Positions 1 to 6,335 of a stretch of 6,335 nt of DNA are shown one piece after another; positions within the stretch are counted from its first letter, which is position 1, and each line of letters starts with the position of its first letter. A program made the translations under genes and the position numbers. The notes under the pieces are model-generated. The model saw only the letters and a program-made list of their open reading frames with translations. It did not search any database and was not told the origin of the DNA. The stretch is from Actinomycetes bacterium (GTDB taxonomy: Bacteria; Actinomycetota; Actinomycetes; Propionibacteriales; Propionibacteriaceae). The DNA lies in NCBI GenBank assembly GCA_023412435.1, contig JAEYNS010000362.1, positions 1 through 6,335 of the forward strand. Reading direction: 5' to 3'.

Positions 1-440
<440 letters not shown>

Positions 441-456
<16 letters not shown>

Positions 457-494
457 CGACCAAGCAGGAGTCGCGCCCATGACATGCACGTCAT
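441..494 (-). CDS. leuA leader peptide with three consecutive leucine codons
   Basis: This is a 17-codon ORF, MTCMSWARLLLGRRSGA, starting at ATG 494-492 and ending with TAG at 443-441, 72 bases upstream of leuA. Residues 9-11 are encoded CTC CTG CTT (470-462), a run of three Leu codons using three different synonyms. CTT is probably rare in this GC-rich genome. A second in-frame ATG at 485 could also serve as start. The upstream ribosome binding site is weak (only GGTGTGG-like purines). Leu-rich leader peptides before leuA are known from several bacterial groups, including Actinobacteria. Here the peptide would act as a leucyl-tRNA sensor rather than as a functional protein. The last codons and the stop codon overlap the first hairpin arm, as expected for a ribosome-controlled switch. 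Confidence 0.75.
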
Positions 495-496
495 GG
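477..496. repeat. 20-bp dyad over the leuA leader start codon
   Basis: On the plus strand CCATGAC (477-483) and GTCATGG (490-496) are perfect 7-base inverted repeats around a 6-base spacer. The dyad includes the leader peptide ATG (494-492). It could be an operator for a transcription factor acting on a leuA promoter in 497-555. It could also be a 7-bp RNA hairpin limiting initiation on the leader peptide. The arms contain the start codon and the in-frame ATG, so part of the symmetry could be coincidence. I see no convincing -35/-10 pair in 495-555 to decide. Confidence 0.4.
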
Positions 497-555
497 TGCC
501 ACACCGCCGGTCATGAGCCAAGCACTGCCGCCGATTGAGATGGGGTTGAGCAGGG

Positions 556-1470
556 TCAGAAGCCGAGCTTGTTGAGCTGCTTGGGGTCGCGCTGCCAGTC
601 CTTGACCACCTTGACCTTGAGGTCGAGGTAGACCGGAGTGCCGAGCAGCGCGACGATCTGCTGCCGCGCGGCCGTCCCGACCTCGCGCAGCCGCTGGCCG
701 CGGTGCCCGATCACTATCCCCTTCTGGGAGTCCCGCTCGACCACCATCGAGGCGTAGATGTCCATCAGCGGACGGTCGGCCCGACGGCCCTCGCGCAGGC
801 CCATCTCCTCGATCACGACGGTCAGCGAGTGGGGCAACTCGTCCTCGACCCCCTCGAGCGCCGCCTCGCGGATCAGCTCCGCGATCCTGGTCTCGGTCGG
901 CTCGTCGGTGACCTCGCCGTCGGGGTAGAGCCGCGGGCCCTCAGGCAGCAGCTTCACCAGTTCATCGGCGACCACGCCGACTTGGTCGTCGGTCAGCGCC
1001 GACACGGGAACGATGGACGCCCACCTGATCCCGAGCTTCTCCTCGAGCGAGGCGATCTTCAGCAGGTGCTGCGCCATCCGGGCCGGCTTGACCAGGTCGG
1101 ACTTGGTTGCCAGCGCGACCAGCGCCGGCGGCCTGGCGAGCTTGGCGATCTCGCCCACCAGGAACTCGTCGCCCGGACCGATCCGCTCGTTCGACGGCAG
1201 ACAGACCCCGATCACGTCGACCTCGGACCAGGTGTCGTAGACCAGGTCGTTGAGCCGCTCCCCCAGCAGCGTCCGGGGACGGTGCAGGCCTGGCGTGTCG
1301 ACCAGGATCAGCTGGGCGTCCGGCCGGTTCACGATGCCGCGGATGACGTGCCGCGTGGTCTGCGGCTTCGACGACGAGATCGCGACCTTGGTGCCGACCA
1401 GGGCGTTCAGCAGGGTCGACTTGCCGGCGTTCGGCCGCCCGACGAAGCAGGCGAAGCCCGACCTGGTCAC
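556..1470 (-). CDS. era: GTPase Era
   Basis: Era is a cytoplasmic GTPase that binds the 3' end of 16S rRNA and assists 30S subunit maturation. The 304 residues match the usual length of about 300. The N-terminal GTPase domain shows G1 GRPNAGKST (11-19), the switch region with KPQTTR (35-40), G3 DTPG (58-61), G4 TKSD (122-125) and G5 SAL (157-159). The C-terminal KH domain carries IVIGHRGQRLREVG, with GxxG at 255-258, and the protein ends in NKLGF, typical of Era. G4 has Thr in place of the usual Asn of NKxD; I believe this variant is common in actinobacterial Era. The GTG start (1470-1468) overlaps the TGA of the upstream corC-like gene by 4 bases and has GGAGGG (1480-1475) before it, so the two genes are probably translationally coupled. 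No U-rich terminator is visible after the stop. Confidence 0.97.
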   Translation of the reverse strand: MTRSGFACFVGRPNAGKSTLLNALVGTKVAISSSKPQTTRHVIRGIVNRPDAQLILVDTPGLHRPRTLLGERLNDLVYDTWSEVDVIGVCLPSNERIGPGDEFLVGEIAKLARPPALVALATKSDLVKPARMAQHLLKIASLEEKLGIRWASIVPVSALTDDQVGVVADELVKLLPEGPRLYPDGEVTDEPTETRIAELIREAALEGVEDELPHSLTVVIEEMGLREGRRADRPLMDIYASMVVERDSQKGIVIGHRGQRLREVGTAARQQIVALLGTPVYLDLKVKVVKDWQRDPKQLNKLGF

Positions 1471-2798
1471 GAAGCCCTCCGGGCAGATTCCTCCGCCAGC
1501 TTGGCGGCTACTTCTGCGGCAGCGTCCGACTCGTCGTCGACAAGCGAGGCCAGCACGGTCTGGATGGTGTGCCGCCGCCCGGTGCCGCGCTCGGCCACCA
1601 ACTCGATGCCCTCCCAGCGCACCACCGAGCCGGGAATCGGCACCTTGTTGAGCTCCTTGGCCATCAGCCCGAGCACGGTGTCCACCTCCTCGTCGTCGAC
1701 CCGCAGGCCGAACAGCTCGCCGAGGTCGTCGATCGGCAGCCGGGCGGAGACCCGGAACCGCTGGTCGTCCAGCTCGGTGACCGGAGGCACCTCCTGGTCG
1801 TACTCGTCGACGATCTCGCCGACGATCTCTTCCAGCACGTCCTCGATGGTGGCCAGCCCCGCGGTCCCGCCGAACTCGTCGATCACGATCACCACGTGGC
1901 TGCGGGTGAGCTGCATCTCGCCGAGCAGCTCGTCGACTGGCTTGGAGTCCGGGCAGAAGGTCGGCGGCCGCATCACCGACTCGACGGCCTCGGAGGTCTG
2001 CGCCTTCGGGTTGTCGTACATCCGGCGGATGACGTCCTTCAGGTACAGCACACCGACCACGTTGTCGACGTCCTCGTCGATCACCGGAATCCGGCTGAAG
2101 CCGGAACGCAGGGCCAGCGAAACCCCTTGCCGAAGCGACTTCGAGCGCTCGATGTAGACCATCTCGGTGCGCGGCACCATGACTTCCTTGACGATCGTGT
2201 CACCGAGTTCGAAGACGGAGTGGATCATCTTCCGCTCCCCGGCCTCGATCAGGTCCTTCGCCTCGGCGATGTCGACGAGTTCGCGCAACTCGGCCTCGGA
2301 GGAGAACGGCCCGTCGGCGAACCCGCGTCCGGGCGTCAGCACGTTGCCGATCACGATCATCAGCTGCGGGATCGGCCCGAGCACGGTCGCCAGCGCGTTC
2401 AGCGGCCCGGCCGAGAACAGCGCCACCTTGTCGATGTTCTGCCGGCCCAGGGTGCGGGGTGCGACGCCGAGCACGATGAAGGAGACCGCGACCATCGTCG
2501 CCACCGGGAAGAGGATGCGCTGCCAGGCCTGGGCGAAATGCTCCACGTAGACGAGGGTGACCAGCACGGTGGCGGTGATCTCCAGCAGCAGCCGAACGAA
2601 CAGCAGGGTGTTGAGGTAGGGCGCCCGGTCGGCAACCATCTCCTGCAGCCGCTTGGCGCCCGGCCGTCCGTCGGAGGCCAGCGCGTCGGCCCGGGAGCGC
2701 GACATCGAGGCGAAGGCGGTCTCGGCGGCGGTCAGCAGGGAGGCCAGCACGACGCACGCGAAGGCGACCCCCACCACTATCCACTGGTTCTGGGTCAT
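1467..2798 (-). CDS. Hemolysin C/CorC-type membrane protein (CNNM-like DUF21, CBS pair, CorC_HlyC)
   Basis: This is a 443-residue inner-membrane protein of the HlyC/CorC (CNNM/MpfA-like) family. Family members have been linked to magnesium or cobalt export, and the older name 'hemolysin' is a legacy term. The DUF21/CNNM transmembrane domain covers about residues 1-180, with hydrophobic stretches near 6-28, 62-84, 95-115 and 128-152, and the conserved AAETAFASMSRSR segment (24-36). A CBS pair follows: MVPRTEMVYI to LYLKDVI (207-256), then VMRPPTFCPDSKPV onward (275-330), including the hallmark DEFGGTAGLATIEDVLEEI (307-325). The C-terminal CorC_HlyC domain is at about 340-420, followed by an Ala/Glu-rich tail. 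The ATG lies 7 bases after the ybeY stop, with GGGAGG (2816-2811) inside the end of ybeY, and the stop overlaps era. The transport substrate cannot be read from the sequence. Confidence 0.93.
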   Translation of the reverse strand: MTQNQWIVVGVAFACVVLASLLTAAETAFASMSRSRADALASDGRPGAKRLQEMVADRAPYLNTLLFVRLLLEITATVLVTLVYVEHFAQAWQRILFPVATMVAVSFIVLGVAPRTLGRQNIDKVALFSAGPLNALATVLGPIPQLMIVIGNVLTPGRGFADGPFSSEAELRELVDIAEAKDLIEAGERKMIHSVFELGDTIVKEVMVPRTEMVYIERSKSLRQGVSLALRSGFSRIPVIDEDVDNVVGVLYLKDVIRRMYDNPKAQTSEAVESVMRPPTFCPDSKPVDELLGEMQLTRSHVVIVIDEFGGTAGLATIEDVLEEIVGEIVDEYDQEVPPVTELDDQRFRVSARLPIDDLGELFGLRVDDEEVDTVLGLMAKELNKVPIPGSVVRWEGIELVAERGTGRRHTIQTVLASLVDDESDAAAEVAAKLAEESARRAS

Positions 2799-2805
2799 GG
2801 CCGGA

Positions 2806-3261
2806 TCATGCCTCCCGGTGCTCCGACCAGGCCTGGATGATCCGGTCGTTCAGGTCGAACATGACCTTCTTCTCGGCCGGCTCGGCGTGGTCGTGCCCCA
2901 GCAGGTGCAGCAGGCCGTGGACGAGCAGGTAGTCAGCCTCCTGCTCGGCGGTCCGATCATTCTCGGCGGCCTGGGCGGCGGTCACCTCAGGGCACAAGAC
3001 GATGTCGCCGAGCAGGCCGAGCGGTGGCTCCTCGTCGCCTGACGGCGCCCGCAGTTCGTCCATCGGGAAGGACAGCACGTCGGTGGGCCCCGGCTCGTCC
3101 ATGTACTTCTCGTGGTAGGCGCTCATCGTGTCGGGGTCGACCAGCAGGATCGACAGCTCCGACTGCGGGTGGATCCGCAGCAGGTCGAGCGCGAACCGGG
3201 CGAGCCCGACCAGCCGCTCGGTGTCGACCTCGACCCCTGACTCGTTGTTGAGGTCGATCAT
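2806..3261 (-). CDS. ybeY: Endoribonuclease YbeY (rRNA maturation factor)
   Basis: YbeY is a zinc-dependent single-strand endoribonuclease involved in 16S rRNA 3'-end maturation and ribosome quality control. The 151 residues match the family length. The zinc site is in HGLLHLLGHDH (115-125), with His115, His119 and His125 as expected ligands; the usual GYDH reads GHDH here. GPTDVLSFPMDEL (58-70) is the second family signature, followed by GDIVLCPE (85-92). In many YbeY proteins an Arg precedes the TDVLSFP motif; here the stretch is YMDEPGPTDV, a form I associate with actinobacterial members. The start ATG overlaps the phoH stop in ATGA and is preceded by AGGAAG (3272-3267) with 5-base spacing. 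Its position between phoH and the corC-like gene and era is the classical arrangement. Confidence 0.96.
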   Translation of the reverse strand: MIDLNNESGVEVDTERLVGLARFALDLLRIHPQSELSILLVDPDTMSAYHEKYMDEPGPTDVLSFPMDELRAPSGDEEPPLGLLGDIVLCPEVTAAQAAENDRTAEQEADYLLVHGLLHLLGHDHAEPAEKKVMFDLNDRIIQAWSEHREA

Positions 3262-4298
3262 CGCTGCTTCCTGTGGTTGCCCAGCGTCGCCTCGTACCTG
3301 TCGTAGGCGGCGACGATCCGTCCGACCAGCTTGTGGCGCACCACGTCGTGGCTGGTCAGCGTGCAGAACGAGATGTCCTGGACGCCGTCGAGGATCTCCC
3401 CCACCGCGCCCAGGCCGCTGCGCGTGCCGGTCGGCAGGTCGATCTGGGTGACGTCGCCGGTCACCACCATCTGGGAGTTGAAGCCGAGGCGGGTGAGGAA
3501 CATCTTCATCTGCTCCATCGAGGTGTTCTGCGCCTCGTCGAGGATGATGAACGCGTCGTTGAGGGTCCGGCCCCGCATGTAGGCCAGCGGTGCCACCTCG
3601 ATGGTGCCCGCGGTCAGCAGCCTCGGCACGCTCTCGGGGTCGAGCATGTCGTGCAGGGCGTCGTACAGCGGCCGCAGGTAGGGGTCGATCTTGTCGTTGA
3701 GCGTCCCCGGCAGGAAGCCCAGCCGCTCCCCCGCTTCGATCGCGGGACGGGTGAGGATGATGCGGTTCACCTGCTTGGCCTGCAGCGCCTGGACGGCCTT
3801 GGCCACCGCGAGGTAGGTCTTGCCGGTGCCGGCGGGGCCGATCCCGAAGACCACGGTGTGGGCGTCGATCGCGTCCACGTACCGCTTCTGGTTGAGGGTC
3901 TTGGGACGGATCGTCTTGCCGCGACTGGACAGGATGTTCTGGGTCAGCACCTCGGCGGCGGGGACGTCGTGCGACACCATCCCCACCACCCGCTCGACGG
4001 CGTCGGCAGTCAGGCCCTGGCCGGTGCGGACGATGGTGATGAGTTCGGTGAGGACGTCAGCCGCCGCGGTGACGGCGGCCGGATCTCCGACCAGGGTGAT
4101 CTCGTTGCCGCGGACGTGCAGGTCGGCGTCAAGCGAGGATTCGAGGATCTTGAGGAATTCGTCGCGTGGCCCGAGCACCGACACCATGTTGATCGAGACC
4201 GGAACGGCAACGTGGCGCTCGGCGGTGGCTGGGATGGGCTGGTTCAGCGGTCCTCCTGTGACGATGGAACACCCATCGTACCCAGCGTGGCCATGCAC
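3258..4298 (-). CDS. phoH: PhoH-family ATPase
   Basis: This is a PhoH/PhoL-type P-loop ATPase, a family thought to act on RNA together with YbeY; its precise substrate is unknown. Numbering from the GTG at 4298 gives 346 residues. An N-terminal KH-like segment covers about 30-95 ([27 protein letters not shown]). The ATPase core has Walker A GPAGTGKT (154-161), [17 protein letters not shown] (182-198), Walker [10 protein letters not shown] (250-258) and [12 protein letters not shown] (278-289). The start is uncertain. The GTG has only a weak ribosome site. AGGAGG (4257-4252) lies inside the ORF, 4 bases before an in-frame CTG (4247-4245, residue 18), and a -10-like TACGAT lies between the GTG and that site. 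A CTG start would give 329 residues and a normal N-terminus. The ATG at 4187 lacks a ribosome site and would trim the KH-like domain. It is probably the first gene of the phoH-ybeY-corC-era operon. Confidence 0.94.
   Translation of the reverse strand: MHGHAGYDGCSIVTGGPLNQPIPATAERHVAVPVSINMVSVLGPRDEFLKILESSLDADLHVRGNEITLVGDPAAVTAAADVLTELITIVRTGQGLTADAVERVVGMVSHDVPAAEVLTQNILSSRGKTIRPKTLNQKRYVDAIDAHTVVFGIGPAGTGKTYLAVAKAVQALQAKQVNRIILTRPAIEAGERLGFLPGTLNDKIDPYLRPLYDALHDMLDPESVPRLLTAGTIEVAPLAYMRGRTLNDAFIILDEAQNTSMEQMKMFLTRLGFNSQMVVTGDVTQIDLPTGTRSGLGAVGEILDGVQDISFCTLTSHDVVRHKLVGRIVAAYDRYEATLGNHRKQR
4252..4257 (-). promoter_or_regulatory. Strong ribosome binding site inside the long phoH ORF
   Basis: AGGAGG on the minus strand is followed by ACCG and then CTG AAC CAG in the phoH frame. 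It is the best Shine-Dalgarno match near the phoH start, and no ATG, GTG or TTG in frame follows at a usable distance. Either phoH begins at the rare codon CTG (4247-4245), or this is a chance purine run inside a longer N-terminus that begins at GTG 4298. Confidence 0.45.
4261..4279. promoter_or_regulatory. 19-bp operator-like dyad between phoH and the divergent gene
   Basis: ACGATGG (4261-4267) and CCATCGT (4273-4279) form a perfect 7-base inverted repeat with the 5-base spacer AACAC. The dyad lies just upstream of the AGGAGG of phoH and overlaps a -10-like hexamer, TACGAT (4280-4275, minus strand). Such placement fits a repressor operator for phoH or for both divergent genes, or alternatively a hairpin in the phoH 5' leader. 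If translation of phoH begins at GTG 4298, the dyad would be inside coding sequence. I do not recognise a known regulator motif. Confidence 0.4.
4275..4280 (-). promoter_or_regulatory. Possible -10 element for phoH
   Basis: TACGAT on the minus strand matches TATAAT at four positions, including the important second A and last T. Transcription would begin near 4268, leaving a short leader before the AGGAGG. No good -35 hexamer is present 16-18 bases upstream (the candidates read GTGCGG or TGCGGT), so the call is weak. If true, it excludes the GTG at 4298 as the phoH start. Confidence 0.25.
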
Positions 4299-4330
4299 CG
4301 CACCGCTGCCCCAGAGGGCATGCTGGTGCG

Positions 4331-5155
4331 ATGGGAAGGCCCGAGGCAGAACCTGCCACCCCGACGGGACCCGCCGGGGTGGCCGCGATGGTGCTGGTGA
4401 GCGGCAGCGCCGTGCCGCTGATCGCGCTGCAGCAGTTCTGGCTCGGACTGGCGGTGCTCGTGGCGGGGATCATCCTGGCGGCGGTGGTCGACCGGGTGCT
4501 GGTGCGCTCCCTCGTGCCGATCGGGATCGGGCTGGTGCTGCTGGGGTCGACCCCGCTCGAGGCCGACCTGTCCGATCTGGGCATGGTGCGGTTCGCGCTG
4601 ATCCTCACCGGCGCGGTTGTCGTCCCCACCCTGCTGGCGCGCCGGCTGGTGGCCCGCGACGCCGTCACCTTCCCGGTGCGGGGGACGCCGTGGACGACGG
4701 CCCGGTGGGTCTACCTCGGGGCCGTGATCGTGATCGGCTACCTGGTGCTGCCGTTCTACTTCGTCGGCTCGGGCACCTACCACAACTGGCCCGCTGTGGC
4801 CGATCCGAACCAGATCGCCCGGCTGTTCGTCGGGGTCAACGCCGTCGGGATCTGGGACGAGCTGTTCTTCGTCTGCATCGTCTTCACGCTCTACCGGCGC
4901 CATGTCCGGCTGTGGCTGGCCAACCTGCTGCAGGCGACGATCTTCGTCTCGTTCCTGTGGGAGCTCGGCTACCGCTCGTGGGGCCCGGCGCTGACCATTC
5001 CGTTCGCCCTCGTGCAGGGCTGGATCTTCGCCGCGACCGCGTCGCTGGGCTACGTGGTGACGGTGCACCTGCTCTTCGACGCGATCATCTTCATGATCCT
5101 CGTCCACGCCCACAACCCCGAGCTGTTCGACATCTTCGTCACGATCCCGCGGTGA
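4331..5155 (+). CDS. Polytopic membrane protein resembling CPBP intramembrane proteases
   Basis: A 274-residue membrane protein with hydrophobic stretches near 20-54, 60-72, 86-103, 126-146, 164-187, 196-212, 219-236 and 240-259. The C-terminal half has the layout of the CPBP (Rce1/abortive-infection) family. A WDELFF segment (175-180) stands where EExxFR is expected, followed by an arginine pair (189-190). HLLFD (246-250) stands where HxxxN/D is expected. The middle FxxxH motif is not seen; the equivalent helix reads SFLWELGYRSW (207-217). The usual first Glu is Asp176, and the Arg of EExxxR is absent. Protease activity is therefore uncertain. It is divergent from phoH and ends 7 bases from the convergent pip. 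The ATG at 4331 has AGAGGG 12 bases upstream. An ATG at 4388, with GGGGTGG 5 bases before it, is an alternative that removes a Pro/Ala-rich, non-hydrophobic N-terminus. Confidence 0.75.
   Translation: MGRPEAEPATPTGPAGVAAMVLVSGSAVPLIALQQFWLGLAVLVAGIILAAVVDRVLVRSLVPIGIGLVLLGSTPLEADLSDLGMVRFALILTGAVVVPTLLARRLVARDAVTFPVRGTPWTTARWVYLGAVIVIGYLVLPFYFVGSGTYHNWPAVADPNQIARLFVGVNAVGIWDELFFVCIVFTLYRRHVRLWLANLLQATIFVSFLWELGYRSWGPALTIPFALVQGWIFAATASLGYVVTVHLLFDAIIFMILVHAHNPELFDIFVTIPR
4356..4382 (+). repeat. GC-rich hairpin before the alternative start of the membrane protein gene
   Basis: CCACCCCG (4356-4363) and CGGGGTGG (4375-4382) are perfect 8-base inverted repeats around an 11-base loop, which itself contains CGGG-A-CCCG. 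The right arm ends 5 bases before the in-frame ATG at 4388, where GGGGTGG could serve as ribosome binding site. If 4388 is the true start, the hairpin would hide that site. If 4331 is the start, this is coding sequence for a Pro/Gly-rich N-terminus. Confidence 0.4.
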
Positions 5156-5162
5156 CTCCGCC

Positions 5163-6155
5163 TCAGCCGGCGAACCTGTCCGTCGCGGCGACCAGTTCGG
5201 CGGCGATCGCCGGCTCCATCGCCGAGTGGCCCGCGAGGACGACCCGGTAATCGGCCTCGGGCCAGGCCCGGTGCAGGTCGTCGGCGGTCACCACCGGGCA
5301 GGGCAGATCGTAGGCGCCCTGCACTATCACCCCCGGGATGTGGCGGATCCGTCCGGCGTCGGCGATCAGCTGGCCCTCGGCGAACCACCCGCCGTTGACG
5401 AAGTAGTGGTTCTCGATCCTGGCGAAGGCGAGCGCGAACGACGGGTCCGAGAACTCGTCCACCAGCGCCTGCGAGAACTGGAGCTTGGACGTCGCAGCCT
5501 CCCAGGTCGTCCAGGCCACGCCGGCCGGCAGGTGAACCGCCGGGTCGGGGTCGAACAGCAGGTCGTGGTAGGCCGCGATCCGGTCTCCGCTGAAGCCCTC
5601 TCCCAGCGGGGCCTCGAAGGACCGCCACCACACCGGGGCAAGGTTGGCCGCGCCCCCGTTGTAGTACCAGTCGAGCTCGCTGCGCCGCAGCGTGAAGATG
5701 CCGCGGAGCACCAGTTCGGTGACCCGCTCGGGATGGGTCTCGGCGTAGGCCAGGGCGAGCGCGCTGCCCCAGGACCCGCCGAACACCAGCCAGGAGTCGA
5801 TCCCCCGGTCGGCGCGCAGCCGCTCCAGGTCGGCGACCAGGTGCCAGGTGGTGTTGGTGCCGAGGTCGGCGTCCGGGGCGCTGGCGTGCGGGGTGCTGCG
5901 CCCGCAGCCGCGCTGGTCGAACAGCACCAGGCGGTACTTCTGCGGGTCGAAGAACCTGCGGTACGCCGGGCTGATCCCGCCGCCCGGGCCGCCGTGGACG
6001 AAGACCGCCGGCTTCCCGTCAGGGTTGCCGCACTCCTCCCAGTACAGCTCGTGCCCGTCGCCCACCGCCAGCCGTCCGGTGAGGTACGGCTCGATCGGTG
6101 GGTACAGCGCGGGCGGATCGGACGCGATCAGCCCCGGGTCAGTCGTCATCGTCAT
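5163..6155 (-). CDS. pip: Proline iminopeptidase (alpha/beta hydrolase, S33)
   Basis: Prolyl aminopeptidase releases N-terminal proline from peptides in the cytoplasm. From the ATG at 6155 it has 330 residues, close to the usual 310-330. The oxyanion-hole motif HGGPGGG is at 54-60, followed by DQRGCGRS at 80-87. The nucleophile elbow GGSWGS (126-131) has Ser128. Expected partners are Asp283 in VQGAYDLPCP and His310 in AGHSAMEP. The cap domain has the family stretch RGIFTLRRSELDWYYN (151-166). All catalytic residues are present. The start is ATG 6155 or ATG 6149; the frame stays open upstream to 6245, but that part looks non-homologous and lacks a ribosome site. The start overlaps the end of the upstream DUF5709-like gene, so translation by reinitiation is likely. 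The stop is 7 bases from the convergent membrane protein gene. Confidence 0.93.
   Translation of the reverse strand: MTMTTDPGLIASDPPALYPPIEPYLTGRLAVGDGHELYWEECGNPDGKPAVFVHGGPGGGISPAYRRFFDPQKYRLVLFDQRGCGRSTPHASAPDADLGTNTTWHLVADLERLRADRGIDSWLVFGGSWGSALALAYAETHPERVTELVLRGIFTLRRSELDWYYNGGAANLAPVWWRSFEAPLGEGFSGDRIAAYHDLLFDPDPAVHLPAGVAWTTWEAATSKLQFSQALVDEFSDPSFALAFARIENHYFVNGGWFAEGQLIADAGRIRHIPGVIVQGAYDLPCPVVTADDLHRAWPEADYRVVLAGHSAMEPAIAAELVAATDRFAG
5165..5215. repeat. Inverted repeat at the convergent gene junction
   Basis: AGCCGGCGA (5165-5173) and TCGCCGGCT (5207-5215) are perfect 9-base inverted repeats with a 33-base spacer. The spacer contains the small hairpin GTCGC-G-GCGAC (5182-5192). The element sits in the last codons of pip, 10 bases beyond the stop of the plus-strand membrane protein gene. 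It could act as a U-less terminator or RNA 3'-end barrier for that gene. There is no U-tract on either strand, and Ala/Gly codons make such GC-rich symmetry easy to obtain, so the functional call is weak. Confidence 0.25.
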
Positions 6156-6335
6156 CGACGTCGACGATGATGTGCATCGCGGCCTCCTCGGCGCTGGCCG
6201 CGCCTCCGTCGATACCGACGTCGTGACCGATGCTCTCCGGTTCACCGTCCTCGCCGGGGTAGCCGCCGTTGGCGTCGACCAGCCTGCCGGCGCGGAGCTT
6301 TCCGACCTCGCGTGGCTCGCTCGGATCCGGGTTCC
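6139..6335 (-). CDS. DUF5709-like protein, C-terminal part (runs off right edge)
   Basis: An open frame enters from the right edge and ends at TGA 6141-6139 after 64 codons. It contains GRLVDANGGYPGEDGEPES, then IGHDVGIDGGAASAEEAAMH, and ends in the acidic tail IIVDVDDDDD. The DVGIDGGAASAEEAAMH block is what I recall as the conserved C-terminus of DUF5709 proteins, small acidic actinobacterial proteins of unknown function. The frame overlaps the pip start by 17 bases (11 if pip begins at 6149), with strong third-position G/C across the stretch, so it is a real gene rather than a shadow of pip. GAGGAGG within the AEEAA codons lies too far (about 28 bases) to be an obvious ribosome site for pip. 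Start, full length and promoter lie outside the window. Confidence 0.8.
   Translation of the reverse strand, partial: NPDPSEPREVGKLRAGRLVDANGGYPGEDGEPESIGHDVGIDGGAASAEEAAMHIIVDVDDDDD

Noticed and set aside
703..2840. Long plus-strand open frames across era and the corC-like gene
   Set aside because: They are antisense shadows caused by high GC; their translations are rich in Arg/His/Gly/Pro without domains, while the minus-strand proteins match well-known families over their full length.
3273..4400. Long plus-strand open frame antisense to phoH
   Set aside because: Low-complexity translation without motifs; the minus strand encodes an intact PhoH-family protein.
6155..6164. Palindrome TCGACGTCGA at the pip start
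   Set aside because: It lies in Val-Asp codons of the acidic tail, where GTC/GAC repeats produce such symmetry without need of function.
5226..6170. Plus-strand open frame antisense to pip
   Set aside because: It is a shadow; pip on the minus strand has all catalytic motifs.

Overview
The window is strongly GC-rich, with G/C in most third codon positions. It carries actinobacterial gene versions: a LeuA with the motif [11 protein letters not shown], a DUF5709-type protein, and the block phoH-ybeY-corC-era followed by leuA. It looks like chromosomal core DNA of an actinobacterium. A Propionibacteriales relative is possible, but I cannot fix the genus from the sequence. I see no rRNA, tRNA, insertion sequence, CRISPR array or phage gene.

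Layout. Positions 1-4298 are read on the minus strand. From right to left they hold phoH, ybeY, a HlyC/CorC-type membrane protein and era, packed as one operon with 4-base overlaps or a 7-base gap. They are followed by leuA, which runs off the left edge. Between era and leuA (369-555) lies an apparent leucine-responsive leader: a 17-codon peptide with three consecutive Leu codons, and three RNA arms that can form two mutually exclusive hairpins. One of these buries the leuA ribosome binding site. Positions 4331-5155 (plus strand) hold a divergently transcribed polytopic membrane protein that resembles the CPBP intramembrane protease family. Positions 5163-6155 (minus strand) hold a proline iminopeptidase, whose start overlaps the end of a DUF5709-like protein (6139-6335) that enters from the right edge.

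How the genes fit together. PhoH, YbeY and Era are linked by RNA and ribosome biology: a PhoH-family ATPase, an rRNA-processing endoribonuclease and a 16S rRNA/30S-assembly GTPase. The CorC-type protein is a membrane protein with CBS domains that is often carried in the same cluster. LeuA starts leucine biosynthesis and seems to have its own translational control.

The most interesting features are non-coding: the leuA leader, a 20-bp dyad over the leader peptide start, and a 19-bp operator-like dyad upstream of the phoH ribosome binding site. I found no new multi-gene system here; the protein-coding content is ordinary core genome.
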